Positions 8,355-16,903 of a DNA stretch of 64,000 nt are shown piece by piece. A model generated the notes under the pieces. That model searched no databases and was not told where the DNA came from. It saw only the letters and a program-made list of their open reading frames with translations. The DNA is from Pseudarthrobacter sp. NamE2. Its GTDB lineage: Bacteria > Actinomycetota > Actinomycetes > Actinomycetales > Micrococcaceae. Numbering within the stretch: the stretch's first letter is position 1; each line of letters begins with the position of its first letter. The translations under genes were made by a program, and so were the position numbers. Where the stretch lies: assembly GCF_005796205.1 (NCBI RefSeq), contig NZ_VAHN01000003.1, positions 248,001 to 312,000 of the forward strand. The letters run 5' to 3'.

Positions 8355-9263
8355 ATGGCTGACTCTTCCGCGCACATCCCCGCCCTCGGTACCCTCCTGA
8401 CCGCCATGGTCACGCCGTTCACCAAGGACGGCGCCGTGGATTACGAGCAGGCAGCGGCGTTGGCCGGCAAGCTGGTGGACGACGGCTGTGACGGCCTTGT
8501 GGTCACCGGCACCACGGGTGAAACCTCCACCCTGACGGACGAAGAGAACCTTGGAATGTTCCGCGCCGTCAAGGAAGCCGTTGGCGGCCGCGCGGCCATC
8601 ATCGCCGGCACCGGCACCAACGACACTGCGCACTCCCTGCACCTTTCGCGGCAGGCCGCGGCCCTCGGCGTCGACGGCCTCCTGCTGGTCACCCCGTACT
8701 ACAACAAGCCAAGCCAGGCAGGCGTGCGCGCGCACTTCGAAACCGTCGCCTCCGCCGTCGACATCCCCGTGATGCTGTACGACATCCCGGGCCGCTCCTC
8801 CATTGCCATTGAGCCGGACACCATGATCCGCCTGGCACAGCACCCGAACATCGTGGCCGTCAAGGACGCCAAGGCGGACCTCGTCACGGCCACCCGCGTC
8901 ATGGCGGAAACCGACCTCCTCTTCTACTCGGGCGACGACGGACTGACGCTGCCCTGGATGGCGCTGGGAGCCGTCGGGCTGGTGGGCGTCACAACGCACG
9001 TTGCCACCCGCCGTTTCCGCGAACTCATCGACGCCGTCAACGCCAACGACCTCGGCACCGCCCGGAAGATCAACTTCGAACTCCAGCCGGTAGTCCGCGC
9101 CACCATGAGCCGGGTCCAGGGCGCCGTGGCGGCCAAGCAGATTCTTAAGTGGCAGGGAGTGCTGCCCAACTCGATTGTCCGTTTGCCCCTCGTGGAGCCG
9201 GACGAAGCCGAGATCGAAACCATCCGCGGGGATTTGGCGGAAGCGGGGCTGGTCTACTCCTGA
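8355..9263 (+). CDS. dapA: 4-hydroxy-tetrahydrodipicolinate synthase DapA
   Basis: 302 aa TIM-barrel aldolase condensing pyruvate with aspartate semialdehyde. Landmarks: TGTTGETSTLTDEE near residue 55, LYDIPGRSS with the catalytic-triad tyrosine region, and VAVKDAKAD containing the Schiff-base lysine. The length is normal. The upstream in-frame extension crosses the palindrome at 8234-8286 and has no family similarity, so ATG 8355 is used. RNase J follows after 41 nt. Confidence 0.96.
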   Translation: MADSSAHIPALGTLLTAMVTPFTKDGAVDYEQAAALAGKLVDDGCDGLVVTGTTGETSTLTDEENLGMFRAVKEAVGGRAAIIAGTGTNDTAHSLHLSRQAAALGVDGLLLVTPYYNKPSQAGVRAHFETVASAVDIPVMLYDIPGRSSIAIEPDTMIRLAQHPNIVAVKDAKADLVTATRVMAETDLLFYSGDDGLTLPWMALGAVGLVGVTTHVATRRFRELIDAVNANDLGTARKINFELQPVVRATMSRVQGAVAAKQILKWQGVLPNSIVRLPLVEPDEAEIETIRGDLAEAGLVYS

Positions 9264-9304
9264 GGACGACGACCGGCACCCTTCCGCCTGGAAAGTAGTG
9301 CAAT

Positions 9305-10996
9305 ATGACCCAAACCGCCCTTACCGGCCTTGTTACCCCTCCCCGCCTGCCTGCCGGCACGCTGCGGATCGTTCCGCTCGGCGGCCTGGGGGAAATCGGC
9401 CGGAACATGGCCGTGTTCGAAATCGACGGCAAGCTGCTGGTCGTGGACTGCGGCGTCCTCTTCCCGGAGGAAACCCAGCCCGGCGTTGATCTGATCCTGC
9501 CGGACTTTTCGTACATCGAGGACCGGCTGGACGATGTTGTTGCCGTGGTCCTCACCCACGGGCACGAGGACCACATCGGTGCTGTCCCGTACCTGCTGCG
9601 GCTGCGCAACGATATACCGCTGGTGGGCTCGCAGCTGACCCTTGCGCTGATCGAGGCCAAGCTGCAGGAGCACCGTATCCGTCCCTACACCTTGTCAGTG
9701 GAGGAAGGGCAGGTCGAAAGGTTCGGGCCGTTCGAATGCGAGTTCGTTGCCGTCAACCACTCGATCCCGGACGCCCTCGCCGTGTTCATCCGCACCGCCG
9801 GCGGTACGGTCCTGCACACCGGCGACTTCAAGATGGACCAGTTGCCGCTGGACGGACGCATCACGGACCTGCGCCACTTCGCCAAGCTCGGCGAAGAAGG
9901 CGTCGACCTGTTCATGTCCGACTCCACCAACGCGGACATCCCCGGCTTCACCACCGCGGAAAAGGAAATCGGCCCCACACTGGAGCGCGTTTTCGCCCAG
10001 GCTGCCAAGCGGATCATCGTGGCGTCCTTCTCCTCCCACGTCCACCGGGTCCAGCAGGTGCTGGATGCGGCCGCAAAACACAACCGCAAGGTGGCGTTCG
10101 TGGGCCGGTCGATGGTCCGCAACATGGCTATCGCGGAAAAACTCGGCTACCTGGATGTACCGCCCGGGCTGATCGTCGACATCAAGAACATCGACAACCT
10201 GCCGGACAACCGGGTGGTGCTCATGTCCACCGGTTCACAGGGCGAACCCATGGCCGCCCTGTCCAGGATGGCCAACGGCGACCACCGTGTGGTGGTGGGC
10301 GACGGCGACACCGTCATCCTGGCCTCCAGCCTGATCCCCGGCAATGAAAACGCAGTGTTCCGGATCATCAACGGCCTCCTGAAACTCGGCGCCGACGTCA
10401 TCCACAAAGGCAACGCCAAGGTGCACGTCTCCGGACACGCCGCCGCGGGTGAACTGCTCTACTGCTACAACATCCTGGAACCCCTCAACGCCATGCCCGT
10501 GCACGGGGAAACCCGGCACCTGATGGCCAACGGCAAGATCGCCATAGAGTCCGGCGTTCCCGCGGCCAGCGTCATCCTGGCCGACAACGGCACCGTGGTG
10601 GACCTCAAGGACCACCGGGCCGACGTGGTGGGCCAGGTCGAAGTCGGCTTTGTCTACGTGGACGGCTCCAGCGTTGGCGAGATCACCGACGCGGACCTCA
10701 AGGACCGGCGAATCCTCGGTGATGAAGGCTTTATCTCCATCATCACAGTGATTCACCGTGCCACCGGCAAGGTGGTCTCCGGACCGGAAATCCATGCACG
10801 GGGCGTGGCTGAGGACGACTCCGTCTTCGACGACATCATCCCCAAGATCAACAGCGCCCTGGAGGAAGCCGTCCTCAACCACGCGGACCACACCACGCAC
10901 CAGCTGCAGCAGGTTGTCCGCAGGGTGGTGGGCACCTGGGTCAACCGCAAACTGCGCCGGCGTCCCATGATCATTCCGGTGGTCCTCGAAGCCTGA
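9305..10996 (+). CDS. rnj: Ribonuclease J
   Basis: 563 aa metallo-beta-lactamase/beta-CASP nuclease for 5'-exo and endonucleolytic RNA maturation and decay. VLTHGHEDHIGAVPYL carries the HxHxDH zinc motif. HTGDFKMDQ and MSDSTNAD supply further metal ligands. HVSGHAAAGEL lies in the beta-CASP/lactamase junction and the C-terminal domain follows. The dapA-rnj pairing is common in actinobacteria. It ends before a strong hairpin terminator. Confidence 0.96.
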   Translation: MTQTALTGLVTPPRLPAGTLRIVPLGGLGEIGRNMAVFEIDGKLLVVDCGVLFPEETQPGVDLILPDFSYIEDRLDDVVAVVLTHGHEDHIGAVPYLLRLRNDIPLVGSQLTLALIEAKLQEHRIRPYTLSVEEGQVERFGPFECEFVAVNHSIPDALAVFIRTAGGTVLHTGDFKMDQLPLDGRITDLRHFAKLGEEGVDLFMSDSTNADIPGFTTAEKEIGPTLERVFAQAAKRIIVASFSSHVHRVQQVLDAAAKHNRKVAFVGRSMVRNMAIAEKLGYLDVPPGLIVDIKNIDNLPDNRVVLMSTGSQGEPMAALSRMANGDHRVVVGDGDTVILASSLIPGNENAVFRIINGLLKLGADVIHKGNAKVHVSGHAAAGELLYCYNILEPLNAMPVHGETRHLMANGKIAIESGVPAASVILADNGTVVDLKDHRADVVGQVEVGFVYVDGSSVGEITDADLKDRRILGDEGFISIITVIHRATGKVVSGPEIHARGVAEDDSVFDDIIPKINSALEEAVLNHADHTTHQLQQVVRRVVGTWVNRKLRRRPMIIPVVLEA

Positions 10997-11027
10997 CGGC
11001 GGCTGTCCCTCCCTGTCCGCCTCGGCC

Positions 11028-11065
11028 CGCGAAAGGTCCGGTTCCACGGAACCGGACCTTTCGCG
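11028..11065 (+). terminator. Hairpin terminator after rnj
   Basis: Perfect 18-bp arms at 11028-11045 and 11048-11065 (CGCGAAAGGTCCGGTTCC and its complement) with a minimal loop. No long T-run follows, as is usual in high-GC actinobacteria. Confidence 0.8.
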
Positions 11066-11116
11066 TCCGACCAGCCCGGAGGCCCCGAAATCCCCGGGTT
11101 TCCGGCTCGGCTCCGG

Positions 11117-11122
11117 TAGCGT
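11117..11122 (+). promoter_or_regulatory. -10 hexamer of ftsK (leaderless)
   Basis: TAGCGT, 7 nt before ATG 11130. The hexamer overlaps the alternative GTG at 11121, which argues for the ATG. Confidence 0.55.
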
Positions 11123-11129
11123 GGCTACT

Positions 11130-14015
11130 ATGGCCACACGTACTACCTCCGCGCCCAAAGGAACCGGCAGGGGCACCTCCGGCAGCTCCACGGGCCGCGG
11201 TTCCGGCTCGGCATCATCCAAGTCCGGCCGGGGCGGAGGCTCCTCCAGCACGGCCCGAACCCGGCAGCTTCCCGCCGTTGAGCACCACCAGCCGTGGCTG
11301 CTGAAGGTAGTTGGCGGCGCCTGGCTGGGAGTCGGCCACCTGGTGGGCGGGGGAGTCCGCCGGATCGGCCACGACGTCAGCGACCTGCCCGCCGAGGACC
11401 GGCGCGACGGCGCAGCCCTGTTCAACCTTGTCCTCGGCATCTTCATTGCCACCTTCGCCTGGTGGGGCCTGACGGGCTGGTTCCCGGACGCAGTGTACGC
11501 CGTGGTCAACGGCACCTTTGGCTGGATCTCGCTGCTCCTGCCGCTGATGCTGTTCGTGTGCGCCTTCCGGCTTTTCCGCCAACCCTCGGACGGCCGTGGA
11601 AACAACAGGGTGGGCATCGGCTTCCTGGTGATGACGTTCGCCGGCTGCGGCCTCGCCCACATGCTGGGCGGCCAGCCCACCGTTGCCCAGGGCTTCGACG
11701 GCCTGCGCCAGGCCGGCGGCATGCTGGGGTTCCTCGCCGCCACGCCGCTGGCAGCCATCCACGCCGCAGTGCCGCTCGTCCTCTACAGCCTCCTGGCCTT
11801 CGTGTCCCTGCTGATCATCACCGCCACCCCGTTCACCGCCATTCCGCGGCGCCTGCGTGCGGCGTACGAGCACCTTATGGGCGTTGACCTGATCGAGCAG
11901 GAACAGGACAAGGATGTCCATGACCGCAGCTACCTCGACCGCACCCCTCAGGCCGCTCCCAAGAAGAAGAAGCGGAAGCTGTTCGGCAAAGACGAGGACA
12001 AGTCCGACGCCGGCCTGGAAGGGTATGTGGGCGACGAGGCCTTCGAGCATGCCGTCATCGACGACGACGACGCCCAGCCGCCGCGCCCCGCACCGGGGGT
12101 CCGCCGGCCCACCCAGGCCGAGATCGCCGTCGAAAAGATCAAGGCGGCCCAGGGGCTGGGCGCCGCCAACGCCTCCGCGGGGGAGAACGCCACAGAGGCC
12201 ATCCCGATGGTCACACCCGGGATGGCTCCACCCCCGGGCAAGCCTGCCGCGGCACCTACCGTGCCCTCCACCCCCGTTGCGCCCGCCCCGCCGCCCACGC
12301 CCATCCCGCAGCGCACCGAACAACTGTCGCTGGCGGGCGACGTGACGTACACGCTGCCGGCGTCGGACTTCCTGACGCCCGGCTCGGTGCCGAAGGAGCG
12401 CACCGAAGCCAATGACGCCGTCGTCGCCGCCCTGACCGACACCCTCCAGCAGTTCAACGTGGATGCAACCGTCACCGGCTTCAGCCGCGGCCCCACTGTC
12501 ACCCGCTACGAAATCGAGCTCGCGCCGGGCACCAAGGTGGAACGCGTTACCGCGCTGTCCAAGAACATTTCCTACGCCGTTGCCTCCAGCGACGTCCGCA
12601 TCCTGAGCCCCATCCCGGGCAAGTCAGCCATCGGTATCGAGATCCCCAACACGGACCGCGAAACCGTGTCGCTGGGTGACGTCCTGCGGAGCCAGAACGC
12701 GCGCCGCACCGACCACCCCATGGTGATGGGCGTCGGCAAGGACGTGGAAGGCGGCTACGTGGTGGCCAACCTGGCCAAGATGCCGCACCTGCTGGTGGCC
12801 GGCGCCACCGGCGCCGGTAAGTCGTCCTTCGTCAACTCGATGATCACCTCCATCCTGATGCGCGCCACCCCGGACGAAGTCCGCATGGTGATGGTGGACC
12901 CTAAGCGCGTGGAGCTGACCGCCTACGAAGGCGTGCCGCACCTCATCACACCCATCATCACCAACCCCAAGAAAGCCGCCGAAGCTCTTCAATGGGTGGT
13001 GCGCGAGATGGACGCCCGCTACGACGACCTTGCCAACTACGGCTTCAAGCACATCGACGACTTCAACAAGGCCGTGCGGGCGGGCAAGGTCCAGCCCCCG
13101 CCGGACTCCAAGCGCGTGATCCGCCCCTACCCGTACCTGCTGGTGATCGTGGACGAACTTGCCGACCTCATGATGGTGGCGCCGCGGGACGTGGAAGACT
13201 CGATCGTCCGCATCACCCAGCTGGCCCGTGCCGCCGGCATCCACCTGGTCCTGGCCACCCAGCGCCCGTCCGTGGATGTGGTGACCGGCCTCATCAAGGC
13301 CAACGTGCCCTCCCGCATGGCCTTCGCCACCTCCTCCGTCACGGACTCCCGCGTCGTGCTGGACCAGCCCGGCGCCGAAAAGCTGATCGGCCAGGGCGAC
13401 GCACTGTTCCTGCCCATGGGTGCCTCCAAAGCCATGCGTGTCCAGGGCGCATGGGTCTCGGAGTCCGAGATCCACAAGGTCGTCGAGCACGTCAAGACAC
13501 AGCTGCAGGCCGTGTACCGTGACGACGTTGCCCCCGAGGCGGAAAAGAAGCAGATCGACGACGACATCGGGGACGATCTCGAGGTTTTGTTGCAGGCCAC
13601 CGAACTCGTGGTCACCACGCAGTTCGGCTCGACTTCCATGCTGCAGCGCAAGCTCCGCGTCGGCTTTGCCAAGGCGGGCCGGCTTATGGACCTGCTGGAG
13701 TCCAGGGGAGTGGTGGGGCCCTCCGAGGGGTCCAAGGCCCGTGACGTCCTGGTGAAGCCGGACGACCTCGCGGCCGTGCTGGCCGCCATGAAGGGCCAGG
13801 AGGCTCCCGCCTCGGCGGACGCCCAGACAGCTGCCCTCAGTGACAACGCCAACGCCAACATCGCGCAGGGCGGTTACGCCGAGGACCTCGTGGCAGCCGA
13901 CCTGGAACAGCGGAAGCAGAAGGTCGAATACTACGACGGCTCGGACACCGCTCCCGGCGGTTACGGCGATGACGACGACGGGTCCGAGGACGCCTGGTCC
14001 CTCACCGGGCGCTAG
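11130..14015 (+). CDS. ftsK: DNA translocase FtsK
   Basis: 961 aa. Septum-located DNA pump that clears chromosome termini during division. A basic Ser/Gly-rich N-terminus is followed by four to five membrane helices (about residues 90-240) and a long linker rich in Pro/Ala. The motor domain has Walker A GATGAGKSS and Walker B LLVIVDELADLMM. The C-terminal gamma winged helix includes GSTSMLQRKLRVGFAKAGRLMD, which reads KOPS/SRS-like sites. A GTG three codons upstream is possible. It begins the conserved ftsK-pgsA-cinA-clgR block. Confidence 0.96.
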   Translation: MATRTTSAPKGTGRGTSGSSTGRGSGSASSKSGRGGGSSSTARTRQLPAVEHHQPWLLKVVGGAWLGVGHLVGGGVRRIGHDVSDLPAEDRRDGAALFNLVLGIFIATFAWWGLTGWFPDAVYAVVNGTFGWISLLLPLMLFVCAFRLFRQPSDGRGNNRVGIGFLVMTFAGCGLAHMLGGQPTVAQGFDGLRQAGGMLGFLAATPLAAIHAAVPLVLYSLLAFVSLLIITATPFTAIPRRLRAAYEHLMGVDLIEQEQDKDVHDRSYLDRTPQAAPKKKKRKLFGKDEDKSDAGLEGYVGDEAFEHAVIDDDDAQPPRPAPGVRRPTQAEIAVEKIKAAQGLGAANASAGENATEAIPMVTPGMAPPPGKPAAAPTVPSTPVAPAPPPTPIPQRTEQLSLAGDVTYTLPASDFLTPGSVPKERTEANDAVVAALTDTLQQFNVDATVTGFSRGPTVTRYEIELAPGTKVERVTALSKNISYAVASSDVRILSPIPGKSAIGIEIPNTDRETVSLGDVLRSQNARRTDHPMVMGVGKDVEGGYVVANLAKMPHLLVAGATGAGKSSFVNSMITSILMRATPDEVRMVMVDPKRVELTAYEGVPHLITPIITNPKKAAEALQWVVREMDARYDDLANYGFKHIDDFNKAVRAGKVQPPPDSKRVIRPYPYLLVIVDELADLMMVAPRDVEDSIVRITQLARAAGIHLVLATQRPSVDVVTGLIKANVPSRMAFATSSVTDSRVVLDQPGAEKLIGQGDALFLPMGASKAMRVQGAWVSESEIHKVVEHVKTQLQAVYRDDVAPEAEKKQIDDDIGDDLEVLLQATELVVTTQFGSTSMLQRKLRVGFAKAGRLMDLLESRGVVGPSEGSKARDVLVKPDDLAAVLAAMKGQEAPASADAQTAALSDNANANIAQGGYAEDLVAADLEQRKQKVEYYDGSDTAPGGYGDDDDGSEDAWSLTGR

Positions 14016-14026
14016 CCGGAAGAATG

Positions 14027-14032
14027 TAGCCT
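14027..14032 (+). promoter_or_regulatory. -10 hexamer of pgsA (leaderless)
   Basis: TAGCCT followed by AGAAAA and the GTG at 14039. Confidence 0.5.
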
Positions 14033-14038
14033 AGAAAA

Positions 14039-14683
14039 GTGACAAGCACCGATGCAGCAGCCGCCGGCCCCGGCCGGGCCGGGGTCTGGAACCTTCCCAA
14101 TGTCCTGACCATGATCCGCATCGCGCTGGTGCCGTTCTTCGTCTGGTTCCTGATCGCCGACGCCCCGGGCTTGCGCAGCGAGTCCGGGCTGTGGCGCTGG
14201 GCCGCGGTGCTGGCATTCGCCGTCGCCATCTACACGGACAAGCTCGACGGCGACATCGCCAGGAGCCGCAACCTCATCACGGACTTCGGCAAGATTGCCG
14301 ATCCGATCGCCGACAAGCTCCTCATCGGTTCGGCACTGGTTATGCTGTCCCTGCTGGGTGAACTGCCCTGGTGGATGACCCTGGTCATCCTTATCCGTGA
14401 ATGGGGCATTACCGGCCTGCGGTTCTTCGTCATCCGGTATGGCGTTATTCCCGCATCCCGTGGCGGCAAGCTGAAAACCGTGGTGCAGACCGCCGCGATC
14501 TTCCTTTACCTCCTGCCGTTGGCGGCCTTCGCACCCTGGCTGTCCTGGGTGGCCTTTGCCGTAATGCTGGCAGCGGTCATCATCACCGTCTGGACCGGCG
14601 TCGAGTATGTTATGGAAGCACTGCGGCTGCGGGCAAGGGGCAAGCGCGAGGCACGGCCGGACCACGGACAGGAGCAGGCATGA
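14039..14683 (+). CDS. pgsA: CDP-diacylglycerol-glycerol-3-phosphate 3-phosphatidyltransferase
   Basis: 214 aa membrane enzyme making phosphatidylglycerolphosphate, the precursor of phosphatidylglycerol and cardiolipin. The CDP-alcohol phosphotransferase signature DG-x2-AR-x8-G-x3-D-x3-D is complete in DGDIARSRNLITDFGKIADP and the following IAD. Several hydrophobic helices surround it. The stop overlaps the cinA ATG as ATGA, so the two are coupled. Confidence 0.95.
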   Translation: MTSTDAAAAGPGRAGVWNLPNVLTMIRIALVPFFVWFLIADAPGLRSESGLWRWAAVLAFAVAIYTDKLDGDIARSRNLITDFGKIADPIADKLLIGSALVMLSLLGELPWWMTLVILIREWGITGLRFFVIRYGVIPASRGGKLKTVVQTAAIFLYLLPLAAFAPWLSWVAFAVMLAAVIITVWTGVEYVMEALRLRARGKREARPDHGQEQA

Positions 14684-15159
14684 CAAACCTCCACCACCTC
14701 GCCGCCCGGGCCGTGCGCCAGGCCCTCGAAGTACGGCGGACCGTGGCCACGGCCGAATCGCTCACGGCCGGGATGGTGTCCGCCGTCCTCGCCGACACCC
14801 CCGGGGCTTCCGGGATGCTGCAGGGCGGCGTGGTGGCTTACCAGAACTCGGTCAAGGAGTCCGTGCTGAACGTCGGTTCCGACCTGCTCTCGCGCGCTGG
14901 TTCCGTTGACAGTGACGTGGCCCGGGAGATGGCCGAAGGCGTCCGCACCCTCCTGCGGGCCGACGTCGGGATTTCCACCACAGGCGTGGCAGGGCCCAAC
15001 GGCCATGACGGCAAGCCCGTGGGCACCGTCTTTGTCGGGGTGGCCACGGCCGGAGGCAGCTTCTCCTTCGAGTACGCGTTCGACGGCAGCCGGGCGGAGA
15101 TCCGGGGCCTGGCCTGCGGCGCGGCACTCGAGAGGCTGCTGGAGGCGCTGTCCTCCTGA
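14680..15159 (+). CDS. CinA C-terminal-type nicotinamide-nucleotide amidohydrolase
   Basis: 159 aa, only the amidohydrolase (PncC-like) half of CinA; the MoCF-like N-terminal half is absent, as in many actinobacteria. Visible are TVATAESLTAGMVSAVLAD, GGVVAYQNSVK and STTGVAGPNGHDGKPVGTVFVG. The predicted activity is deamidation of NMN in NAD recycling. An open frame runs further upstream through pgsA, but the ATGA overlap and domain boundary fix this start. Confidence 0.93.
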   Translation: MTNLHHLAARAVRQALEVRRTVATAESLTAGMVSAVLADTPGASGMLQGGVVAYQNSVKESVLNVGSDLLSRAGSVDSDVAREMAEGVRTLLRADVGISTTGVAGPNGHDGKPVGTVFVGVATAGGSFSFEYAFDGSRAEIRGLACGAALERLLEALSS

Positions 15160-15298
15160 ACCCTTCACCTGCTGATGCTTGGCTACTGCGGGACGCTGCG
15201 GCCCGGGCGAAGTTACCGGACGTAAACTTGGCGGGAACAAAAGCCGCTACCGATTAGTTATTACATTGTGTCGCTTCCGGAGAGCGGAGGCGCCTAGG

Positions 15299-15370
15299 AT
15301 GAAGATGACCATGACGGTTCGCTTCGCGGCGGACCTGAACGATGAGGGAGCAAGGCGATACAGATGGTAA
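15299..15370 (+). CDS. Short ORF overlapping the clgR start (possible coupling ORF)
   Basis: 23 codons ([23 protein letters not shown]) with a good GGAGG 8 nt upstream. The stop TAA lies inside ATGGTAA, so it overlaps the first ATG of the ClgR-type gene at 15364. This is the geometry of translational coupling. Alternatively it is simply leader sequence. Product unknown. Confidence 0.4.
   Translation: MKMTMTVRFAADLNDEGARRYRW
15317..15334 (+). promoter_or_regulatory. Dyad resembling a ClgR operator
   Basis: GTTCGC-N6-GCGGAC, an imperfect inverted repeat 5' of the ClgR-type gene. ClgR regulators bind GTTCGC/GCG dyads. Autoregulation is a guess; the site also overlaps the short ORF. Confidence 0.3.
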
Positions 15371-15804
15371 AGCAGCCCGTATCCGTAAACGGCGTTGTCC
15401 GCTGGAAGGATGTGGGCCTCGCCGACCAGATCAAGAGCGAACAGAAGGAGCGCAAGATGGTTGTACTTCGTCACGAAATTGGTGATGTCCTGCGCGATGT
15501 CCGCCAGCGTCAGGGCCGTACGCTCCGTGAAGTTTCGCACAGCGCCCGTGTCTCCCTTGGCTACCTCAGCGAGGTGGAGCGCGGCCAGAAGGAAGCATCG
15601 TCCGAGCTGCTGTCGTCAATCTGCTCGGCCCTGGATGTTCCGTTGTCCAGCATGCTCCGCGAAGTCAGCGATCGCGTGGCAGTGGCCGAAGGCGTTGCTG
15701 TTCCGGACACCGTCCCCCAGGAATTTTCCCAGCGCTACGGCCGCGACCTCGATACCGACCTCGACGGCGAACTGTCCACCGGCCTTCTCTCCGGCGCCCG
15801 CTAA
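15364..15804 (+). CDS. ClgR-type helix-turn-helix regulator
   Basis: 146 aa from ATG 15364, or 115 aa from ATG 15457, which has a clear AAGGAG 6 nt upstream. The XRE/HTH_3 domain covers [51 protein letters not shown]. This is the pattern of ClgR, the actinobacterial regulator of Clp and Lon protease genes, and its place after cinA and before recA is conserved. The first 31 residues (to SEQKERK) are outside the usual domain. Which start is used is open; the coupled short ORF favours the first. Confidence 0.85.
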   Translation: MVKQPVSVNGVVRWKDVGLADQIKSEQKERKMVVLRHEIGDVLRDVRQRQGRTLREVSHSARVSLGYLSEVERGQKEASSELLSSICSALDVPLSSMLREVSDRVAVAEGVAVPDTVPQEFSQRYGRDLDTDLDGELSTGLLSGAR

Positions 15805-15839
15805 GGGCGGCCCCCCGGAAGGCGGGCCCTGGATTTGCA

Positions 15840-15869
15840 CGAAGCCCCCGGCGCAGGCCGGGGGCTTCG
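15840..15869 (+). terminator. Terminator between clgR and marR
   Basis: Perfect 13-bp stem CGAAGCCCCCGGC/GCCGGGGGCTTCG with a 4-nt loop and a TTCTTGTT tail. It can serve both convergent genes. Confidence 0.88.
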
Positions 15870-15892
15870 TTCTTGTTAAGCCGCTGCTGCTG

Positions 15893-16426
15893 TCAGTCCT
15901 CCTGACCGCTGGCAGGGGCGGACGCGTCTCCAGGGATACCGTCCCGCTCATAGGTGGAGTTCAACCTGGCCATGTAGCGGGCCAGTTCCTTGAGGTCCTG
16001 CACCGGCCACTCGCCCAGGCGCTCCCGGAAAACCTGGCGGCGCGCGTCCTGGACCTGGTGCATCTTCTCCTCGCCCCTGGGAGTCAGCCGGATCGCCTGT
16101 GCGCGGCGGTCAAGCGGATCAGCCTCCTTGGACACCAGGCCGATGCTTTCGAGGAACGCAATCTGCCGGCTCACGGACGGCTTGCCCACGCCGATGCTCA
16201 TGGCCAGGTCCGTCAGCCGGATGGGGCCTTCCCGGCGGATCACGGTGAGGAGGCCGTACGCCGCGGGCTCCATGTCCGGGTGGACCTGGCGGGAGAGTTG
16301 GTTGGTGATGGCACGCCCGCGCCGCCAGAACAGGGTCAGCTGATGTTCCACGTTCTGCAGTGCATCATCAACGGTCGATTCGTCCGCGGGGTGTTCCGAG
16401 GGCGGCAGATCGGGGGAGTTGCTCAT
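15893..16426 (-). CDS. MarR-family transcriptional regulator
   Basis: 177 aa. The winged-helix core runs through RLTDLAMSIGVGKPSVSRQIAFLESIGLVSKEADPLDRRAQAIRLTPRG, including the DxRxxxxxLT wing of MarR proteins. The flanking sequence is acidic and unstructured. It is convergent with the ClgR-type gene and divergent from DUF3046, so no target is obvious. It could regulate itself or an unlinked gene. Confidence 0.88.
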   Translation of the reverse strand: MSNSPDLPPSEHPADESTVDDALQNVEHQLTLFWRRGRAITNQLSRQVHPDMEPAAYGLLTVIRREGPIRLTDLAMSIGVGKPSVSRQIAFLESIGLVSKEADPLDRRAQAIRLTPRGEEKMHQVQDARRQVFRERLGEWPVQDLKELARYMARLNSTYERDGIPGDASAPASGQED

Positions 16427-16433
16427 GGCAACA

Positions 16434-16439
16434 ATTCTA
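16434..16439 (-). promoter_or_regulatory. -10 hexamer of marR (leaderless)
   Basis: TAGAAT on the minus strand, 7 nt before the ATG at 16426. Confidence 0.55.
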
Positions 16440-16467
16440 GGGTCCCGGGCCGTGAGAGAATTTTTTG

Positions 16468-16692
16468 ATGCGACTCAGTGACTACTGGCGGCTCATGGAC
16501 GATGAATTCGGGTCGGGCTACTCCCGCGTGCTGAGCAGCACCCTGGTCCTCGCAGGCGTTGGCGGCCGGACCGCAGACCAGGCGCTGGCGGCTGGCGTGG
16601 AGCCGCGCAAGGTATGGCTGGCTGTCTGCGACGTGCAGGACGTTCCGGCCGAGCGGCGCTTGGGCCGCGACATCAAGCCGCGCGGCAACTGA
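16468..16692 (+). CDS. DUF3046 protein
   Basis: 74 aa. MRLSDYWRLMDDEFGSGYSRVLSSTLVLAGVGGRTADQALAAGVEPRKVWLAVC matches DUF3046, a small actinobacterial family almost always just upstream of recA. ATG 16468 is preferred over the adjacent TTG. No catalytic motif is visible and function is unknown; synteny suggests a DNA-repair link. Confidence 0.88.
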   Translation: MRLSDYWRLMDDEFGSGYSRVLSSTLVLAGVGGRTADQALAAGVEPRKVWLAVCDVQDVPAERRLGRDIKPRGN

Positions 16693-16746
16693 CTCCTTTG
16701 CCGTCGATTTTTGGGCCGCCACTTCACGGACACGCCGTGCCGCTGT

Positions 16747-16762
16747 TCGAATACCTGTTCGG
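16747..16762 (+). promoter_or_regulatory. LexA SOS box and promoter region of recA
   Basis: TCGAATACCTGTTCGG matches 13 of 16 positions of the SOS consensus. It covers the -35 position of a promoter whose -10 is TATGCT at 16770-16775, about 130 nt before recA. Confidence 0.75.
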
Positions 16763-16903
16763 ATAAAGCTATGCTCTTCGTAGCGGGTTTTTCCACATAG
16801 CCGTAGTCATCCGGCCGGAATGTCAGTGGGTCCCCTTAGCGTCAGAGATGACCAATAAACGGCCGCGAAGGCCACCATCGAGAAAGCATTAGAGGTGTCA
16901 ACC

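Noticed and set aside
10235..11758. 507-codon minus-strand frame over the rnj-ftsK junction
   Set aside because: Antisense to two secure genes and crosses the rnj terminator.
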